Of a DNA stretch of 64,000 nucleotides, positions 61,614-64,000 are shown one piece after another. Below the pieces are notes generated by a model. It saw only the letters and a list, made by a program, of their open reading frames with translations, ran no database searches and was not told where the DNA came from. The first letter of the stretch is position 1. Every line of letters starts with the position of its first letter. This stretch comes from Rhodospirillaceae bacterium UBA6219 (GTDB lineage: Bacteria > Pseudomonadota > Alphaproteobacteria > Rhodospirillales > Magnetospirillaceae): NCBI GenBank assembly GCA_002435715.1, contig DISD01000046.1, forward strand, positions 47,588-111,587. Direction: 5' to 3'. The translations under genes were made by a program, and so were the position numbers.

Positions 61614-63731
61614 ATGATCAGCTATGCGGTGGATACGGACGGCATCGCCACCCTCACCTGGGACCTGCCCGATCGTCCGGTTAACGTGCTGTCCATGGAC
61701 AGCCGCCTGAAGTTCGTTTCGCTGATCGAAACGGCCATCGCCGACCCGGCCGTGCGCGGCATTCTGATCACTTCGGCGAAGAAGGAATTCATCGCCGGCG
61801 CCGACCTGACCCTGCTGGCCAGCTTCCGCGGCGCCCCGGCGGCCGAGATCACCGGCAAGATGAACGCGCTGCGCGACGTGCTCCGGAAGATGGAAACCTC
61901 GGGCAAGCCGGTGGTCGCCGCCATGAACGGCACCGCCTTGGGCGGCGGCCTGGAAATCTGCCTGGGCTGCCATCGCCGCATCGCCGCCGACCGTCCCGAC
62001 GCCGTCTTCGGCCTGCCGGAAGTGGGCCTGGGCCTGCTGCCCGGCGCCGGCGGCACCCAGCGCCTGCCCCGTCTGATCGGTATCAAGGCCGCCCTGCCCT
62101 TGCTGCTGGAAGGCAAGAAACTGTCGGCCCAAAAAGCCAAGGACGCCGGAATCATCGACGAATTGGTGCCGGCCGATCAGTTGATCGACGCCGCCCGCGC
62201 CTGGCTGCTGTCCAATCCCAATGCCAGCCAACCCTGGGACCGTCCGGGCTATGTGCCGCCGGGCGGACCGGCCACCAGCCCCGAACTGCATCGCTTGTTC
62301 ATGGCCCAAGGGGCCAAGACCCAGGCCGAAACCCGCGACAATTTCCCGGCGCCGGCGGCCATCCTGTCCGCCGTCTATGAAGGCTTGCGCGCCCCCATCG
62401 AAGTCGGCCTGGACATCGAGTTCCGTCTGCTGGCCGAACTGGTGCGCGGCGACGTCGCCCAGAACACCATCCGCACCATGTTCTTTTCCATGAACGACAT
62501 CCGCAAGCTCAGCGCCCGTCCGCAGGATGTGCCCACCTTCCAGATCGACAAGCTTGGCGTCTTGGGGGCGGGCACCATGGGCGCCGGACTGGCGCAGGTG
62601 GCGGCGCAGAACGGCATGACCGTGGTTCTGCTGGATCGCAGCACCGAAGCAGCGGGGGCCGGTTTGGACCGCATCGCCAAGACCTTGGCCAAGGATGTGG
62701 AAAAAGGCCGGATCAGTGCCGACAAGCGCGACCAGGTCATGGCCCGCATCCTGGCCACCGACGATTACGCGGCCCTGGCCGGGTGTCAGGCGGTGGTGGA
62801 AGCGGTGTTCGAGGATCGCGCCATCAAGGACGACGTCACCAAGAAGACCCTGGCGGTGACCGGTTCCGACATCCTGTTCGCCAGCAACACCTCGAAGATT
62901 CCGATCTCCGGCCTGGCCCAATCCAGCGACCGCCCCGACCGCTTCATCGGCATGCACTTCTTCTCGCCGGTGCCGCGCATGGCGCTGCTGGAAATCATCC
63001 GTGGCAAAGAGACCTCGGACGAAACCTTGGCCCAGGCCCTGGATTTGTCGAAAATGCTGGGCAAGACCCCGATCGTCGTCAATGACGGCCCCGGCTTCTT
63101 CACCAGCCGCTGCGTGTCGACCTATCTGAACGAAGGCATCGCCATGCTGCGCGAAGGTGTCGCCGCCGCGCTGATCGAGAATTGCGGCAAGCACGCCGGC
63201 ATGCCGGTGGGGCCGCTGAGCCTGGCCGACGAAATCGGCATCGACGTCATGTACAAGGTGCGCGTCCAGGAAGGCCAGGATCGCGGCTTCACCGGCCCCG
63301 AATTCCCGGTGGTCGAATTGCTGCACAATGAATTCAGCCGCATGGGCCGTAAAAGCGGCGGCGGGTTCTATGATTACCCGGCCGATTCCGCCAAAAGCCT
63401 GTGGACCCGTTTGGGTGAATTGTTCCCGCAGGCCGAGCAACAGCCCGACCCCGCTTTGTTGCGCCGCCGTTTCCTGCATGTCCAAGCCTTGGAAGCCGCT
63501 CGTTGCTTTGGCGAAGGCATCATCGACGACCCGCGTCAGGCCGATGTGGGCTCGATCCTGGGCTGGGGCTACGCCAAGCATACCGGCGGCGTCTGCTCGT
63601 ACATGGACACGGTGGGAATCGCCCGCTTCGTCGCCGAATGCGAAGCCATGGCCAAGGAATATGGCGATCGCTATGCCCCGCCGGAATTCCTGAAGGCCAT
63701 GGCGCGGGAAAACCGCAGCTTCTACGCCTGA
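61614..63731 (+). CDS. fadJ: Bifunctional enoyl-CoA hydratase / 3-hydroxyacyl-CoA dehydrogenase
   Basis: A 705-residue two-enzyme protein. The N-terminal crotonase domain has FIAGADLTLL, GTALGGGLEICLGC (first Glu) and GLPEVGLGLLPGAGGTQRL (second Glu), so it is a true hydratase. The dehydrogenase domain starts near residue 315 with LGVLGAGTMGAGLAQVAA, ASNTSKIPISGLA, GMHFFSPVPRMALLEII and NDGPGFFTSR, then two C-terminal domains. It performs the two middle steps of beta-oxidation. AAGGAAGGA precedes the ATG. etfB follows after 22 bases. Confidence 0.93.
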   Translation: MISYAVDTDGIATLTWDLPDRPVNVLSMDSRLKFVSLIETAIADPAVRGILITSAKKEFIAGADLTLLASFRGAPAAEITGKMNALRDVLRKMETSGKPVVAAMNGTALGGGLEICLGCHRRIAADRPDAVFGLPEVGLGLLPGAGGTQRLPRLIGIKAALPLLLEGKKLSAQKAKDAGIIDELVPADQLIDAARAWLLSNPNASQPWDRPGYVPPGGPATSPELHRLFMAQGAKTQAETRDNFPAPAAILSAVYEGLRAPIEVGLDIEFRLLAELVRGDVAQNTIRTMFFSMNDIRKLSARPQDVPTFQIDKLGVLGAGTMGAGLAQVAAQNGMTVVLLDRSTEAAGAGLDRIAKTLAKDVEKGRISADKRDQVMARILATDDYAALAGCQAVVEAVFEDRAIKDDVTKKTLAVTGSDILFASNTSKIPISGLAQSSDRPDRFIGMHFFSPVPRMALLEIIRGKETSDETLAQALDLSKMLGKTPIVVNDGPGFFTSRCVSTYLNEGIAMLREGVAAALIENCGKHAGMPVGPLSLADEIGIDVMYKVRVQEGQDRGFTGPEFPVVELLHNEFSRMGRKSGGGFYDYPADSAKSLWTRLGELFPQAEQQPDPALLRRRFLHVQALEAARCFGEGIIDDPRQADVGSILGWGYAKHTGGVCSYMDTVGIARFVAECEAMAKEYGDRYAPPEFLKAMARENRSFYA

Positions 63732-63753
63732 TCGTCAAGCTTGGAGAAAAGCC

Positions 63754-64000
63754 ATGAAAGTGCTGGTGGCCGCCAAGCGGCTGGTTGATTACAACGTGAA
63801 GATCCGGGTGAAGTCGGACAACTCTGGCGTCGAAACCGCCAATGTGAAGTTTTCCATGAACCCGTTCGACGAAATCGCGGTGGAAGAAGCGGTGCGTCTG
63901 AAGGAAGCCGGCAAGGCTTCCGAGGTGGTGGTGGTCTCCATCGGCCCGGCGTCGGCGCAGGAGACGTTGCGCACGGCTTTGGCCATGGGCGCCGATCGCG
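63754..64000 (+). CDS. etfB: Electron transfer flavoprotein beta subunit, N-terminal part (runs off window)
   Basis: About 82 residues are visible: MKVLVAAKRLVDYNVKIRVK, MNPFDEIAVEEAVRLKEAG and VVVVSIGPASAQETLRTALA, the canonical EtfB start with its AMP-binding region. EtfAB accepts electrons from acyl-CoA dehydrogenases and passes them to ETF:quinone oxidoreductase. GGAGA lies seven bases before the ATG. The location after fadJ ties it to the three dehydrogenases in this region; etfA is expected just outside. Confidence 0.93.
   Translation, partial: MKVLVAAKRLVDYNVKIRVKSDNSGVETANVKFSMNPFDEIAVEEAVRLKEAGKASEVVVVSIGPASAQETLRTALAMGADR

Noticed and set aside
1..64000. CRISPR arrays, insertion sequences, tRNA/rRNA genes, magnetosome genes
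   Set aside because: No regularly spaced repeats, transposase-like proteins with terminal repeats, or clover-leaf or rRNA sequences were seen, and no Mam/Mms-type protein was recognised.

Overview
The window is GC-rich (well above 60% G+C) bacterial chromosome with dense, often overlapping genes. MipZ, FliX beside flgI, a DksA with a reduced zinc finger, and a sigma-54 promoter with an upstream palindrome in front of flgI all point to an alphaproteobacterium. The overall gene mix fits a Rhodospirillales/Magnetospirillum-like organism. That placement is inference; no rRNA or tRNA gene is present to test it.

Layout. 1-7.9 kb: the start of an acyl-CoA synthetase, a DUF3800 gene with a repeat-rich upstream region, a TM1410/GH114-like secreted protein coupled to an L-2-hydroxyglutarate oxidase-like flavoprotein, a molybdopterin oxidoreductase coupled to mipZ, and a soluble half-chemoreceptor. 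8.0-15.5 kb: dksA, fliX, and divergently flgI-flgJ-flgN-flgK-flgL (P-ring, rod factor, chaperone, hook-filament junction). 15.5-30.3 kb: a membrane-lipid island. It holds a TetR regulator, an LplT-PlsC-acyl-ACP synthetase fusion, a methyltransferase, a diacylglycerol kinase-like protein, a cyclic-nucleotide-domain/CPBP protease fusion, an MGDG-synthase-like GT28, a PlsC, a cyclopropane synthase, a desaturase, galE and a plant-DGD1-like GT4. Together these could make and modify galactolipids. 30.3-38.2 kb: an RND efflux pump with its adaptor, then an accessory stretch with two divergent Sel1-repeat proteins that each appear to carry a FliG-C-like domain, and a proteasome-fold-like protein of lower GC.

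38.4-64 kb: one large acyl-CoA catabolic region. It has a LivKHMGF-type ABC importer, three acyl-CoA dehydrogenases, hydratases, hydroxyacyl-CoA dehydrogenases, a thiolase, an acyl-CoA ligase, a permease, EtfB and an IclR regulator. Three genes sharpen its purpose: a methylsuccinyl-CoA-dehydrogenase-like protein, a 2-methylfumaryl(mesaconyl)-CoA isomerase-like CaiB protein, and an alpha-methylacyl-CoA racemase. They suggest methyl-branched or C5-dicarboxylic substrates. A palindrome close to TTCCGC-N3-GCGGAA recurs in front of the transcription units across 20 kb and probably binds the IclR protein, making the region one regulon.
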